DNA of 46,073 nt from Streptomyces africanus (lineage in GTDB: Bacteria > Actinomycetota > Actinomycetes > Streptomycetales > Streptomycetaceae). The notes below the pieces were generated by a model. The model did no database searches, had not been told where the DNA came from, and was given only the letters and a program-made list of their open reading frames with translations. The stretch is from the NCBI RefSeq assembly GCF_002150735.1, contig NZ_MUKA01000073.1:1-46073 (forward strand). The letters run 5' to 3'. A program made the position numbers and the translations under genes. Below, one piece after another: positions 7,884 through 17,357 of the stretch (its first letter is position 1; every line of letters starts with the position of its first letter).

Positions 7884-8696
7884 ATGTCTGTGATCGGATC
7901 CAAGGCGCGGCGCGACCGCATCGTCCACCTCGCCACCACCACGGGTCTGGCGAGCGTGGAGGAGCTCTCCCAGCTGTTCGGGGTGACGGCCTCGACCATC
8001 CGCCGCGACCTGGCCAAGCTCACCACGGACGGCCGGCTGGCCCGTACGTACGGCGGTGCCATGGCACTGGCCGCGCATCCCGAGGCGTCGCTGCGGCAGC
8101 GGGTCGGCGAGGCCTTCGAGGCCAAGCAGGCGATCGCGCGCTGGGCGGCGGCGCAGGTACGGCCCGGCGAGACGCTGCTGCTCGACGCCGGGTCCACGGT
8201 CGGCGCGCTCGCCCACGAGCTGCGCACGGCCGAGGACATCACCGTGGCGACCACCGGACTCACCGCCCTCCAGGCCCTGTCCGACGTCGAGACGGTGCAC
8301 GTCGAGTGCCTCGGCGGCACGCTGCGCCCGCTCAGCCAGGGCTTCGTCGGCCCGCTCACGGAAGCCGCACTGGAACGCATGACGTTCGACCGGGTCTTCC
8401 TCGGCACGGACGGCATCTCCCCCGAACTCGGCATCTGCGAGGCCGACCTGCGCCAGACCCGCCTCAAGGAACTGATGGCCCGCCGCGCCGACCACGTCTA
8501 CGTCCTCGCCCACGCGGCCAAACTGGGCCGCCGCCCGTTCCACGCCTGGACGGCCCTGCGCGAGGGCTGGACCCTGATCACCGACGACACGGCCGACCCG
8601 ACCGTGCTCGGCGAGCTGCGGACCCGGGGCGTGACGACGGTGACGACGACACCGGACCCGACACCGGCCGGACCGAGGAGGAACGGCGACGGGTAG
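7884..8696 (+). CDS. DeoR/GlpR-family transcriptional regulator
   Basis: 270 residues. The N-terminal winged helix (SVEELSQLFGVTASTIRRDLAKLTTDGRLARTYGGA, near residues 24-58) is the DeoR DNA-binding motif. The C-terminal DeoRC sensor domain has AQVRPGETLLLDAGSTVGALA, LGGTLRPLSQGFVGPL and FLGTDGISPELGICEAD, which binds a phosphorylated sugar. It lies 15 bases after the PdxA2 stop with AAGGA upstream, so it is part of the kinase operon. Such regulators repress their own locus until a sugar-phosphate intermediate appears. The probable target is the pair of 17-bp sites at 5501-5538. Confidence 0.93.
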   Translation: MSVIGSKARRDRIVHLATTTGLASVEELSQLFGVTASTIRRDLAKLTTDGRLARTYGGAMALAAHPEASLRQRVGEAFEAKQAIARWAAAQVRPGETLLLDAGSTVGALAHELRTAEDITVATTGLTALQALSDVETVHVECLGGTLRPLSQGFVGPLTEAALERMTFDRVFLGTDGISPELGICEADLRQTRLKELMARRADHVYVLAHAAKLGRRPFHAWTALREGWTLITDDTADPTVLGELRTRGVTTVTTTPDPTPAGPRRNGDG

Positions 8697-8701
8697 GGCT
8701 T

Positions 8702-8723
8702 GCGCGGGGCCGGGGCCTCGCGC
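8702..8723. terminator. GC-rich hairpin between convergent genes
   Basis: A 10-bp stem (GCGCGGGGCC with GGCCTCGCGC, one G-T pair) in the 40-bp gap between the DeoR gene and the convergent MFS gene. It has no T-tract, as is common in Streptomyces. It probably serves both directions. Confidence 0.5.
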
Positions 8724-8736
8724 CGCGTGCGGGACG

Positions 8737-10005
8737 TCAGGGGTGGACCGTGCCCGTCGCCGCCGTGCTCGGGGCCTGTGAGCCGCTGGTTCCGAAGTGG
8801 ATGCCCTTGGCCTCCTTGCCGATCGCGCTGAGCAGGATCACCACGACCAGGGTGGGCACGACGGTCCACGCCATCGCCGACGGATACCCGTGGCGCTCGG
8901 CGATCGCCTCCTGGATCGGCAGGTTCAGCGCGGCGATCAGGTTGCCGAGCTGGTAGGTGACGCCCGGGTAGAAGCCCCGGACGGCGTCCGGGCTCATCTC
9001 GGTCAGATGGGCCGGGATGACGCCCCAGGCTCCCTGCACGCACACCTGCATCAGGAAGGACGACAGCATCAGCCAGCCGACGGTCGTGGACAGCACGAAG
9101 AACGGCACCACGACCAGGCCCCCGGCCGCCGCGATCATGATCGTCCGACGGCGGCCCAGCCGTTCGGAGTACGCGCCGAGCAGCACACCACCGATCATGG
9201 CGCCGATGTTGTACACCACGGCGATCGCGATCGAGGTGTTCGCGGACAGCTCCAGGCCCTTCTTCACGAAGGTCGGGTAGATGTCCTGCGTGCCGTGCGA
9301 CATCCAGTTGAAGGCGGTCATCAGCGCGACCAGGTAGACGAAACGCCGCAGCACCGCGGGGTTCTTGAACACCTGGTGCGCGGGGGTGCGGTTGAGCCGG
9401 ACGGTCTTCTCCCACACCTCGCTCTCCTCCACCCGGCTGCGCACCCACAGCGCGACCAGCGCGGGCAGCAGGCTGAAGGCGAACAGTCCCCGCCAGCCGA
9501 AGGCGGGCTCGATGACGAAGAACGCCACGGCGGCCAGCAGGTACCCCAGCGAGTAGCCGCTCTGCAACAGCCCCGACCAGAAGCCACGCCTCGCCGCCGG
9601 GATCTTCTCCATGGCCAGGGCCGCTCCCAGGCCCCACTCGCCGCCCATGCCGATGCCGTAGAGCAGGCGCAGCACCAGCAGCACGGTGTAGTTGGGCGCG
9701 AAGGCGCAGGCGAAACCGACGATCGAGTAGAAGACGACGTCCACCATGAGCGGGACGCGACGGCCGCGCCGGTCGGCCCAGACGCCGAACAGCAACGCGC
9801 CGACGGGCCGCATCACCAGCGTCGCGGTGGTGAGGAAGGCCATGTCGGTCAGGGAGACATGGAAATCGTCGGCTATCTCGCTGTAGACGAGCACGACCAG
9901 GAAATAGTCGAACGCGTCCATCGCCCAGCCGAGATAGGCGGCCACGAACGCGTTGCGCTGGTCTTTCGTCAGACCCGCTGCCTGCCCTTTCACGGTGTTC
10001 AGCAC
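8737..10005 (-). CDS. MFS transporter, sialate/lactate (SHS/MHS) symporter-like
   Basis: A 422-residue, 12-segment MFS protein from a GTG preceded by an ideal GGGAGG. The first helix carries GWAMDAFDYFLVVLV with the membrane aspartates of SHS carboxylate symporters. LFGVWADRRGRR is the MFS loop 2-3 motif, and YGIGMGGEWGLGAALAMEKIP and LLGAYSERLGRRR are the matching central motifs. The family moves lactate, pyruvate, sialic acid and other organic acids with protons. It lies tail-to-tail with the acid-sugar operon, so it may be an alternative importer for the same type of acid. That link rests only on position. Confidence 0.87.
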   Translation of the reverse strand: MLNTVKGQAAGLTKDQRNAFVAAYLGWAMDAFDYFLVVLVYSEIADDFHVSLTDMAFLTTATLVMRPVGALLFGVWADRRGRRVPLMVDVVFYSIVGFACAFAPNYTVLLVLRLLYGIGMGGEWGLGAALAMEKIPAARRGFWSGLLQSGYSLGYLLAAVAFFVIEPAFGWRGLFAFSLLPALVALWVRSRVEESEVWEKTVRLNRTPAHQVFKNPAVLRRFVYLVALMTAFNWMSHGTQDIYPTFVKKGLELSANTSIAIAVVYNIGAMIGGVLLGAYSERLGRRRTIMIAAAGGLVVVPFFVLSTTVGWLMLSSFLMQVCVQGAWGVIPAHLTEMSPDAVRGFYPGVTYQLGNLIAALNLPIQEAIAERHGYPSAMAWTVVPTLVVVILLSAIGKEAKGIHFGTSGSQAPSTAATGTVHP

Positions 10006-10102
10006 TGCGGCCTCCCGAAGTTCGCCGTCGAGGCTAGGCACGGCCCACGGGGAATCGGGCAAAGCGCGAACCACGATTGAACCAAGAGCACCGACGGCCC
10101 TG

Positions 10103-10270
10103 GCTAGTGCCCCGGCAGGCAACGTTTGCCCGTCAAGGAGCGGCGTCCGGTGCGTCCTCTCGGCGGGCCGGCCGGACGTCCTCGTACTGGATCTTGGGCT
10201 TTCGGCCGGTGCGGCGAGAGGGCGTGCCGGGCGTCGCGACGGGGCGAACGTTGCCTGTCGGGGCACTAGC
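10103..10270. mobile_element. 168-bp palindromic MITE-like element
   Basis: The ends are inverted repeats of 29 bp with two mismatches (10103-10131 and 10242-10270), beginning GCTAGTGCCCCG and containing GGCAACGTT. Inside them the arms continue as an imperfect palindrome (about 80 percent over some 37 bp) around a short centre near 10185. There is no transposase gene. Both edges contain CTAG, consistent with duplication of a CTAG or TA target as made by some IS5- or IS630-type elements. In one frame the right half encodes a short Arg-rich tail ending just before the terminal repeat, as an internally deleted IS would. The whole could fold as one long hairpin. Confidence 0.7.
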
Positions 10271-10694
10271 GGAGCGGAACCCGCCTTCCCGGCGCCGCGA
10301 CACCGCCGGAGGCCGCCGCGTCGAGGAGGCGGCGGAAGGTCGGGCACTCCAGGTGGCTCGGCGCGGGGCACGCGGCGGCATGCCGCAGGGAGTCGCGCAG
10401 CACGCCCAGTTCGCGGATCCGGTGGTCGAGTTCGTCCGCCTTGGCCGCCAGCTTCCGCCGGTCGATCCGCGGCCGCCCGTCCGGCGCGAACATCTGCGCG
10501 ATCTCGTCGAGCGAGAACCCGGCGGTCCGCCCCAGCGCGATCAGCGCCAGCCGCTCCAGTACGCCCGGGTCGTACTGCCGGCGCAGGCCGCGCCGGCCCG
10601 TCGAGGAGATCAGCCCCTTCTCCTCGTAATAGCGCAGGGTCGATGCCGGGACCCCGGCGCGGTGCGACACTTCCGCGATGTCCAGCTCTGTCAT
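10266..10694 (-). CDS. MerR-family transcriptional regulator
   Basis: 142 residues. The N-terminal MerR helix-turn-helix and wing (ELDIAEVSHRAGVPASTLRYYEEKGLI, residues 3-29) is clear, followed by the YDPGVLERLALIALGRTAGFSLDEI stretch and a coiled coil (KLAAKADELDHRIRELGVLRDSL). The C-terminus has two cysteines in CPAPSHLECPTF, a possible metal or thiol sensor, as in other actinomycete MerR proteins of this length. The TAG stop lies inside the right terminal repeat of the palindromic element. The gene is divergent from the methyltransferase gene, with a dyad operator between them, so it probably controls that gene and itself. Confidence 0.9.
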   Translation of the reverse strand: MTELDIAEVSHRAGVPASTLRYYEEKGLISSTGRRGLRRQYDPGVLERLALIALGRTAGFSLDEIAQMFAPDGRPRIDRRKLAAKADELDHRIRELGVLRDSLRHAAACPAPSHLECPTFRRLLDAAASGGVAAPGRRVPLR

Positions 10695-10700
10695 TCTGCA

Positions 10701-10728
10701 TTGACCTCAAGTCGACTTGAAGTAGAAC
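10701..10728 (+). promoter_or_regulatory. MerR-type operator/promoter in divergent region
   Basis: TTGACC (10701-10706) is followed by the perfect palindrome TCAAGTCGACTTGA (10707-10720) and TAGAAC (10723-10728). A dyad placed in the spacer right after the -35 box is the classic MerR arrangement. It probably drives the methyltransferase gene at 10774 and is bound by the neighbouring MerR protein. The exact -10 box is uncertain. Confidence 0.65.
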
Positions 10729-10773
10729 GCTGTCACCCCGGGACGACGAAGGCAACCAGAAAGAGAGACAGTC

Positions 10774-11634
10774 ATGGACGCTGCGCGCAGGGCCGAGGAC
10801 GAGCAGGCAGCCCGCTGGAAGGGGCGCGCCGGTCATGCCTGGGGCGATCTGAAGGGCGTGCTGGACGACATGTTCAGGCCCTTCGAGGAGCTCCTCGTCG
10901 ACGCCGTCGCCGCCGAACAGGCGCGGGACGTGCTGGAGGTCGGCTGCGGTACGGGCGGCGTCACACTGGCCGTCGCGCGACGGCTCGGCCCGGCCGGCCG
11001 CTGTGTCGGCGTCGACATCTCCGAGGCGATGATCTCCACCGCCCGGGAGTACGCCGGGCAGGAGGACGTCCCGGCGTCCTTCCTCTGCGCCGACGCCCAG
11101 GACCACCCCTTCGAATCCGGCACCTTCGACGCCGTCATCTCTCGGTTCGGTGTCATGTTCTTCAGCGATCCCGTCCGGGCCTTCGCCAACCTCCGGCGCG
11201 CGGCCCGGGACGAGGCCGCGCTGCGGTGCGTCGTCTGGCGCGATCCGGCCGAGAACCCGTTCATGACGACGGCCCAGCGCGCCGCCGCGCCGCTGCTCCC
11301 GGACCTGCCCGTCCGGGGGCCGGACGAGCCGGGACAGTTCGCCTTCGCGGACCCGGACAAGGTCCGGCGGATCCTGACCGGGAGCGGGTGGGCCGGGATC
11401 GACATCCGGCCGGTCGACGTGGTCTGCACCCTGCCCGAGAAGGAACTGGTCCGCTACTTCACCCGGCTCGGTGCGGTCGGCATGCACCTGCCCGAGGTGG
11501 ACGAGCAGACCCGCGACCGGGTCGTCGAGACGGTCCGGGCCGCCTTCGACCCCTTCGTGCACGGCTCGGAAGTCCGCTTCACCGCGGCCTGTTGGACGGT
11601 CGGCGCCCGGGCCTCGGCAGCGAAATTTTCGTGA
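10774..11634 (+). CDS. Class I SAM-dependent methyltransferase
   Basis: 286 residues with a Rossmann-like methyltransferase fold. Motif I is VLEVGCGTGGVTLAVARRL (near residue 50). The acidic loop is VDISEAMISTAREYA, and FDAVISRFGVMFFSDP is motif III. The C-terminal half (FTAACWTVGARA at the end) is of the UbiE/COQ5-like SAM-binding type. The ATG follows GAAAGAGAGA. The substrate is unknown. The divergent MerR gene suggests expression is induced by a small molecule or stress. Confidence 0.88.
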   Translation: MDAARRAEDEQAARWKGRAGHAWGDLKGVLDDMFRPFEELLVDAVAAEQARDVLEVGCGTGGVTLAVARRLGPAGRCVGVDISEAMISTAREYAGQEDVPASFLCADAQDHPFESGTFDAVISRFGVMFFSDPVRAFANLRRAARDEAALRCVVWRDPAENPFMTTAQRAAAPLLPDLPVRGPDEPGQFAFADPDKVRRILTGSGWAGIDIRPVDVVCTLPEKELVRYFTRLGAVGMHLPEVDEQTRDRVVETVRAAFDPFVHGSEVRFTAACWTVGARASAAKFS

Positions 11635-11684
11635 GGCCCGGCCCCCTTTCGTGAGCGCGGACGCCCCCGCATAGTGAGATCACG

Positions 11685-12395
11685 ATGACGCAGAAGAGAG
11701 CACTGGTGGTCCGCGGCGGCTGGGAGGGGCACCAGCCGGTCGAGGCGACGGAACTGTTCCTGCCCTTCCTGCGGAGCAACGGATACGCCGTCCGGGTCGA
11801 GGAGTCGACCGACGTCTACGCCGACACCGCCGAGTTGGCCGGCACCGACCTGATCGTGCAGTGCGTCACGATGTCGGAGATCACGCGGGAGCAGCTCGCG
11901 GGGCTGAGCTCGGCGATCGTGGCCGGCACCGGGTTCACCGGCTGGCACGGCGGCATCGCCGACTCGTTCCGCGCCTCCTCCGACTATCTCCACCTGGTGG
12001 GAGGGCAGTTCGCCACGCACCCGGGCAAGGAACCGTGCGAGCGCCAGGGCGGGGCGGAGGACAACTTCCTGCCGCACACGATCGCCCTCACCGAGGCCGG
12101 CCGCGAGCATCCCGTCACCGCGGGCATCGAGGACTTCGAGCTGCACACCGAGCAGTACTGGGTGCTGCACGACGACCTCATCGACGTCCTGGCCACCACC
12201 ACGCACCCCACCAGGGCGTGGGAGCCCTGGCACCGGCCGGTCACCTCGCCGGCGGTCTGGACCCGCCGGTGGGGCGCCGGGCGGATCGTGGTGACGACAC
12301 CGGGGCACAGCGTCGACGTGCTCGAGAATCCGAGCGTCCGCACCATCATCGAGAGGGGCATGCTGTGGGCGACGCGCACCGCATCGGCGTCGTAG
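11685..12395 (+). CDS. ThuA-like (trehalose utilisation) domain protein
   Basis: 236 residues with the class-I glutamine-amidotransferase-like fold of ThuA. It begins RALVVRGGWEGHQPVEATELF. ADLIVQ-type strands follow (here TDLIVQCVTMSEIT), then TGFTGWHGGIADSFR (GxxGxHG, the family signature), HPVTAGIEDFELHTEQYW and GAGRIVVTTPGHSVDV. ThuA proteins act in disaccharide catabolism, probably on keto-sugars. The gene overlaps the downstream Gfo/Idh/MocA gene by 31 bp; ThuA and such dehydrogenases are often paired. The ATG at 11685 lies close to a CATAGT box, so the mRNA may have a very short leader. Confidence 0.85.
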   Translation: MTQKRALVVRGGWEGHQPVEATELFLPFLRSNGYAVRVEESTDVYADTAELAGTDLIVQCVTMSEITREQLAGLSSAIVAGTGFTGWHGGIADSFRASSDYLHLVGGQFATHPGKEPCERQGGAEDNFLPHTIALTEAGREHPVTAGIEDFELHTEQYWVLHDDLIDVLATTTHPTRAWEPWHRPVTSPAVWTRRWGAGRIVVTTPGHSVDVLENPSVRTIIERGMLWATRTASAS

Positions 12396-13486
12396 GGCTC
12401 GGCGTCATCTCCCGCGCGTACCTGGACACGCTCGCCGGCCGTTCCGCCGTGCGGGTGACCGCGGTCGCCGACCTCGACGCCTCCCGGTCGGCCGCGGTCG
12501 CCGCCGAGCTGCCCGGCGTACGGGCGCTGACCGTCGAGGAGCTGCTGAGCAGCCCGGACGTGGACACGGTGCTGAACCTCACCACTCCCGGGGCGCACGC
12601 CGCGATCGCCCTCGGGGCCATCGGCCACGGCAAGAACGTCTACGGGGAGAAGCCGCTCACCGCCACGCTCGCCGAGGCCCACACCGTCATGGCGGCCGCC
12701 GCGCGGGCGGGCGTCGGGGTGGGGTGCGCGCCGGACACCGTGCTGGGCACCGGGGTCCAGACGGCGCGGGCGGCCGTGGCGGCGGGACGCATCGGACGCC
12801 CCCTGTTCGCCTCGGCCGTGATGGTCACGCCGGGCCACGAACGCTGGCATCCGCATCCCGACTTCTACTACACCGAGGGCGGCGGCCCCCTGCTGGACAT
12901 GGGGCCGTACTACCTCGCGTCCCTGATTCACCTGCTGGGCCCGGTGCGGGCCGTGACGGGGGCGTCCAGCCGGCTGCGCGCCGAGCGGGTCATCGGTTCC
13001 GGTCCGCGTACGGGCGAGCGGATACCGGTGGAGGTGGACAGCCATGTCTCCGGTGTGCTGGAGCACGTGGGCGGGACGCTGACGACGATCACGACGAGCT
13101 TCGACGGGGTGGCCACCACGGCGTCCCCGATCGAGGTCCACGGCGAGGCGGGAACCCTCGCCGTCCCGGATCCCAACCGCTTCGACGGCGACGTACGGCT
13201 CTTCGGTCTCGGCGACACCCAGTGGCGCACGCTCCCGCCGTCCGCGGGCTACATCGACGGTGCGCGGGGCGTCGGGCTGCTGGACTTCGTCGCCGCCGAC
13301 GGGCGGCGGGCACCGCGCGCGAACGGCGAACTCGCCCTGCACGTACTGGAGACCATGACCGCGCTCCTGCGTTCGTCGGCCGAGGGGCGGCGGATCGAGC
13401 TGACGACGTCGGCTGAGCCGCCCGCTCCCGTCCCGCTGACCGCCGCCGAGGAGTGGGGAGGCCAGGCCGCCCCGAGCCCGGCGTGA
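12365..13486 (+). CDS. Gfo/Idh/MocA-family NAD(P)-dependent oxidoreductase
   Basis: 373 residues from the GTG at 12365, which has GAGAGGGG upstream inside the ThuA gene. The nucleotide fold has RIGVVGLGVISRAYLDTLAG (GxGxxS) near residue 7. LNLTTPGAHAAIALGAIGHGKNVYGEKPLTATLAEA contains the catalytic EKP motif. The C-terminal sheet domain has GGGPLLDMGPYYLASLIHLLGPV, with the D-x-G-x-H/Y pattern. The family oxidises or reduces sugars and inositols. Coupled to ThuA it probably handles a sugar such as a disaccharide or its keto form; no transporter for it is adjacent. Confidence 0.9.
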   Translation: MGDAHRIGVVGLGVISRAYLDTLAGRSAVRVTAVADLDASRSAAVAAELPGVRALTVEELLSSPDVDTVLNLTTPGAHAAIALGAIGHGKNVYGEKPLTATLAEAHTVMAAAARAGVGVGCAPDTVLGTGVQTARAAVAAGRIGRPLFASAVMVTPGHERWHPHPDFYYTEGGGPLLDMGPYYLASLIHLLGPVRAVTGASSRLRAERVIGSGPRTGERIPVEVDSHVSGVLEHVGGTLTTITTSFDGVATTASPIEVHGEAGTLAVPDPNRFDGDVRLFGLGDTQWRTLPPSAGYIDGARGVGLLDFVAADGRRAPRANGELALHVLETMTALLRSSAEGRRIELTTSAEPPAPVPLTAAEEWGGQAAPSPA

Positions 13487-13505
13487 CCCGGTGACGTCCC
13501 TGCGG

Positions 13506-14984
<1,479 letters not shown>

Positions 14985-15034
14985 GTACGCTCCCGAGGTC
15001 CCTCGGCGGATGGCTCTCGTCCCAGCGTCGCACC

Positions 15035-15063
15035 TTGTCGGGGTGCCCGCACCCACCTAACCT
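15035..15063 (+). promoter_or_regulatory. Promoter of MFS gene, leaderless start
   Basis: TTGTCG (15035-15040), a 17-bp spacer and TAACCT (15058-15063), followed by exactly 6 bases and the GTG at 15070. No Shine-Dalgarno sequence is present. The layout implies transcription starts at or next to the start codon. Confidence 0.55.
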
Positions 15064-15069
15064 GAGTTT

Positions 15070-16275
15070 GTGCCGCAAATAAACAAACCCCGAACGCACA
15101 GTGCCGTGCCGGGCGACGGCAACTCCCTCACCACACTCCGCACAGTGATCACCGTCTTCTTCGCCCTCGACGGCTTCGTCTTCGCCGGCTGGGTCGTGCG
15201 CATCCCCGCCATCAAGGAGCAGACCGACGCCTCCGCCAGCGCCCTCGGCCTCGCCCTCCTGGGCGTCTCCGCCGGAGCCGTCGTCACGATGATCCTCACC
15301 GGCCGCCTGTGCCGCCGTTTCGGCAACCACCGGGTCACCGTCGCCTGCGCGGTGCTGCTCTCCCTCAGCGTGGCCCTGCCCCCGCTGACCCACTCGGCCC
15401 TCGCGCTCGGCCTCGTCCTGCTGGTCTTCGGCGCCGCGTACGGCGGGATCAACGTCGCCTTCAACAGCGCCGCCGTGGATCTCGTGGGCGCGATGCGGCG
15501 GCCGATCATGCCGAGCTTCCACGCCGCGTTCAGCCTGGGCGGCATGGTCGGCGCCGGGCTGGGCGCCCTGGTCGCGGGGTCCCTCTCCCCCACCCGGCAC
15601 CTGCTGCTGCTCACCGTCACCGGACTGCTCGTGACCGCCGTGGCGGGCCCGGTTCTGCTCCGGCACGAGCCGCCGACGCCGCCGGAGCAGCAACGGCCGA
15701 CGGAGGACGCCCCGCGCCGCCTGGACGGCCGTACCCGAGGACTCGTGCTCGTCTTCGGCCTGATCGCGGGCTGTACCGCGTACGGCGAGGGGGCGCTGGC
15801 CGACTGGGGTGCCCTGCACCTGGAAGAGGACCTGGCCGCCTCGCCGGGGGCCGCGGCCATCGGCTACTCCTGCTTCGCGCTCGCCATGACGGTGGGCCGC
15901 CTGACCGGCACCACGCTCCTGGAGCGCCTGGGGCGGACCCGGACCGTCGTGGCGGGCGGTGCCACCGCGGCGGCCGGGATGCTGCTCGGCTCGCTCGCCC
16001 CCGCCCTGTGGGCGGCCCTGCTCGGGTACGCGATCACGGGCATCGGCCTCGCGAACCTCTTCCCCGTGGCCGTGGAACGCGCGGGCGCGCTCGCCGGTCC
16101 CGGCGGAGTCGCCACGGCCTCCACGCTGGGCTACGGCGGCATGCTGCTGGGGCCGCCCGCCATCGGGTTCATGGCGGACTGGTTCTCCCTCCCGGCCGCG
16201 CTCACCAGCGTGGCGATCCTGGCCGCCGTGGCCGCGCTCATCGGTTTCGCGACACGGCGCGCCGCGGCGGGCTGA
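15070..16275 (+). CDS. MFS transporter, 12 membrane segments
   Basis: 401 residues. After a short polar N-terminus the first helix (TVITVFFALDGFVFAGWVVRIPAI) is typical of YbjJ/FucP-like MFS permeases with a W-x-x-R-I-P motif. GRLCRRFGNHR is the loop 2-3 motif, MRRPIMPSFHAAFSLGGMVGAGLGAL marks helix 5, and YGEGALADWGALHLEEDL marks the loop before helix 8. Substrate and direction are unknown; related proteins are annotated as drug or sugar permeases. The gene is divergent from the GCS2-like gene across 85 bp. The GTG start is predicted to be leaderless. Confidence 0.87.
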   Translation: MPQINKPRTHSAVPGDGNSLTTLRTVITVFFALDGFVFAGWVVRIPAIKEQTDASASALGLALLGVSAGAVVTMILTGRLCRRFGNHRVTVACAVLLSLSVALPPLTHSALALGLVLLVFGAAYGGINVAFNSAAVDLVGAMRRPIMPSFHAAFSLGGMVGAGLGALVAGSLSPTRHLLLLTVTGLLVTAVAGPVLLRHEPPTPPEQQRPTEDAPRRLDGRTRGLVLVFGLIAGCTAYGEGALADWGALHLEEDLAASPGAAAIGYSCFALAMTVGRLTGTTLLERLGRTRTVVAGGATAAAGMLLGSLAPALWAALLGYAITGIGLANLFPVAVERAGALAGPGGVATASTLGYGGMLLGPPAIGFMADWFSLPAALTSVAILAAVAALIGFATRRAAAG

Positions 16276-16297
16276 TCCGGCAGGCCGGCCTGCCGGA
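16276..16297 (+). terminator. Perfect palindrome after MFS gene
   Basis: A 22-bp perfect palindrome (TCCGGCAGGCC and its complement) starts directly after the MFS stop codon. It can form a 9-bp stem with a 4-base loop and is likely a transcription terminator without a T-tract. Confidence 0.5.
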
Positions 16298-16425
16298 CGT
16301 CCGGCGAACAACCAGCCGGACAACCAGGTGATCGGCGCCCCGGCATCGGGGTACCCGGGGCCTCGTCCGTTGTGATCACCGGTTGCGATCACCGGGCCGT
16401 ACGCCATGGACAAGGAGGCAGACCC

Positions 16426-17304
16426 GTGACCGATCAACAGCACCCCGGCGACCAGCACCCCACCCCGGAGTTTCCCTCCCAGGACCAGCCGCACCCGGGC
16501 TGGACCGGCCCCATGGACCCGCCCCCGGACCACGGCGAGCAGTCCTACCGGGGCAGCGGCCGGCTGGACGGCCGCAAGGCCGTGATCACCGGCGGGGACT
16601 CCGGGATCGGCCGCGCGGTCGCCCTGGCGTTCGCCCGGGAGGGGGCCGATGTGCTCTTCACTCACCTGGACGACGAGAAGGACGACGCCGCCGAGACCGC
16701 GCGGCTGGTCGAGGATGCCGGGCGGCGTGCCGTGCCCGTCTCGTGCGACGTACGGGAGGAGGAGAACTGCCGCGCGCTGATCGACCGTGCCGTCAAGGAG
16801 TTCGGCCGGATCGACGTCCTGGTGAACAACGCGGCGTACCAGATGTCGCAGCCCGACGGCATCGAGGCGATCTCCACCGAGCAGTTCGACCGGGTGCTGC
16901 GCACCAACCTGTACGGCATGTTCTGGCTGTGCAAGATGGCCCTGCCGCACATCCCGGAGGGCGGCAGCATCATCAACTCCACGTCGGTGCAGGCCTACAA
17001 GCCCAGTCCGCATCTGCTGGACTACGCGACGACCAAGGGCGCGATCGTCACGTTCACGCAGGGGCTGGCGCAGATGGTGATCGACAAGGGCGTCCGCGTC
17101 AACGCCGTGGCGCCCGGCCCGGTGTGGACGCCGCTGATCCCGGCGACGATGCCGGACACCCGGAAGTTCGGCAAGCAGGCGCCCATCGGGCGGCCCGCGC
17201 AGCCGGCCGAGATGGCACCGGCGTACGTCTTCCTCGCCTCCCAGGAGGCGTCGTACATCACCGCCGAGATCGTCAACGCCACGGGCGGCACACCGCTGCC
17301 GTAG
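16426..17304 (+). CDS. SDR family oxidoreductase (general-stress type, YhdF/YhxC-like)
   Basis: 292 residues from a GTG preceded by AAGGAGG; an upstream ATG frame lacks one. A hydrophilic N-terminus rich in His, Pro and Gln (about 45 residues) precedes the dehydrogenase. That extension is characteristic of the glucose/ribitol-dehydrogenase-like stress proteins. KAVITGGDSGIGRAVAL is the cofactor motif, DVLVNNAAYQ the NNA motif, STSVQAYKPSP and YATTK give the catalytic Ser and Tyr-x-x-x-Lys, and AVAPGPVWTPL the PG motif. The physiological substrate is unknown. The family is often induced by osmotic or desiccation stress. Confidence 0.9.
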   Translation: MTDQQHPGDQHPTPEFPSQDQPHPGWTGPMDPPPDHGEQSYRGSGRLDGRKAVITGGDSGIGRAVALAFAREGADVLFTHLDDEKDDAAETARLVEDAGRRAVPVSCDVREEENCRALIDRAVKEFGRIDVLVNNAAYQMSQPDGIEAISTEQFDRVLRTNLYGMFWLCKMALPHIPEGGSIINSTSVQAYKPSPHLLDYATTKGAIVTFTQGLAQMVIDKGVRVNAVAPGPVWTPLIPATMPDTRKFGKQAPIGRPAQPAEMAPAYVFLASQEASYITAEIVNATGGTPLP

Positions 17305-17357
17305 CGCCCCGCGGAAATTCCGGCGCCTGAACGCGCCCCGTACGGCAGACTCGCGCC

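Noticed and set aside
10133..10381. An 82-residue minus-strand frame across the palindromic element and the end of merR
   Set aside because: It is out of frame with merR and its C-terminal part is the element itself; at most a remnant of an IS-encoded tail.
8737..11562. A 941-residue minus-strand frame
   Set aside because: The real MFS gene is only the part after the GTG at 10005, which has a perfect ribosome-binding site; the remainder crosses the palindromic element, the MerR gene and the methyltransferase gene.
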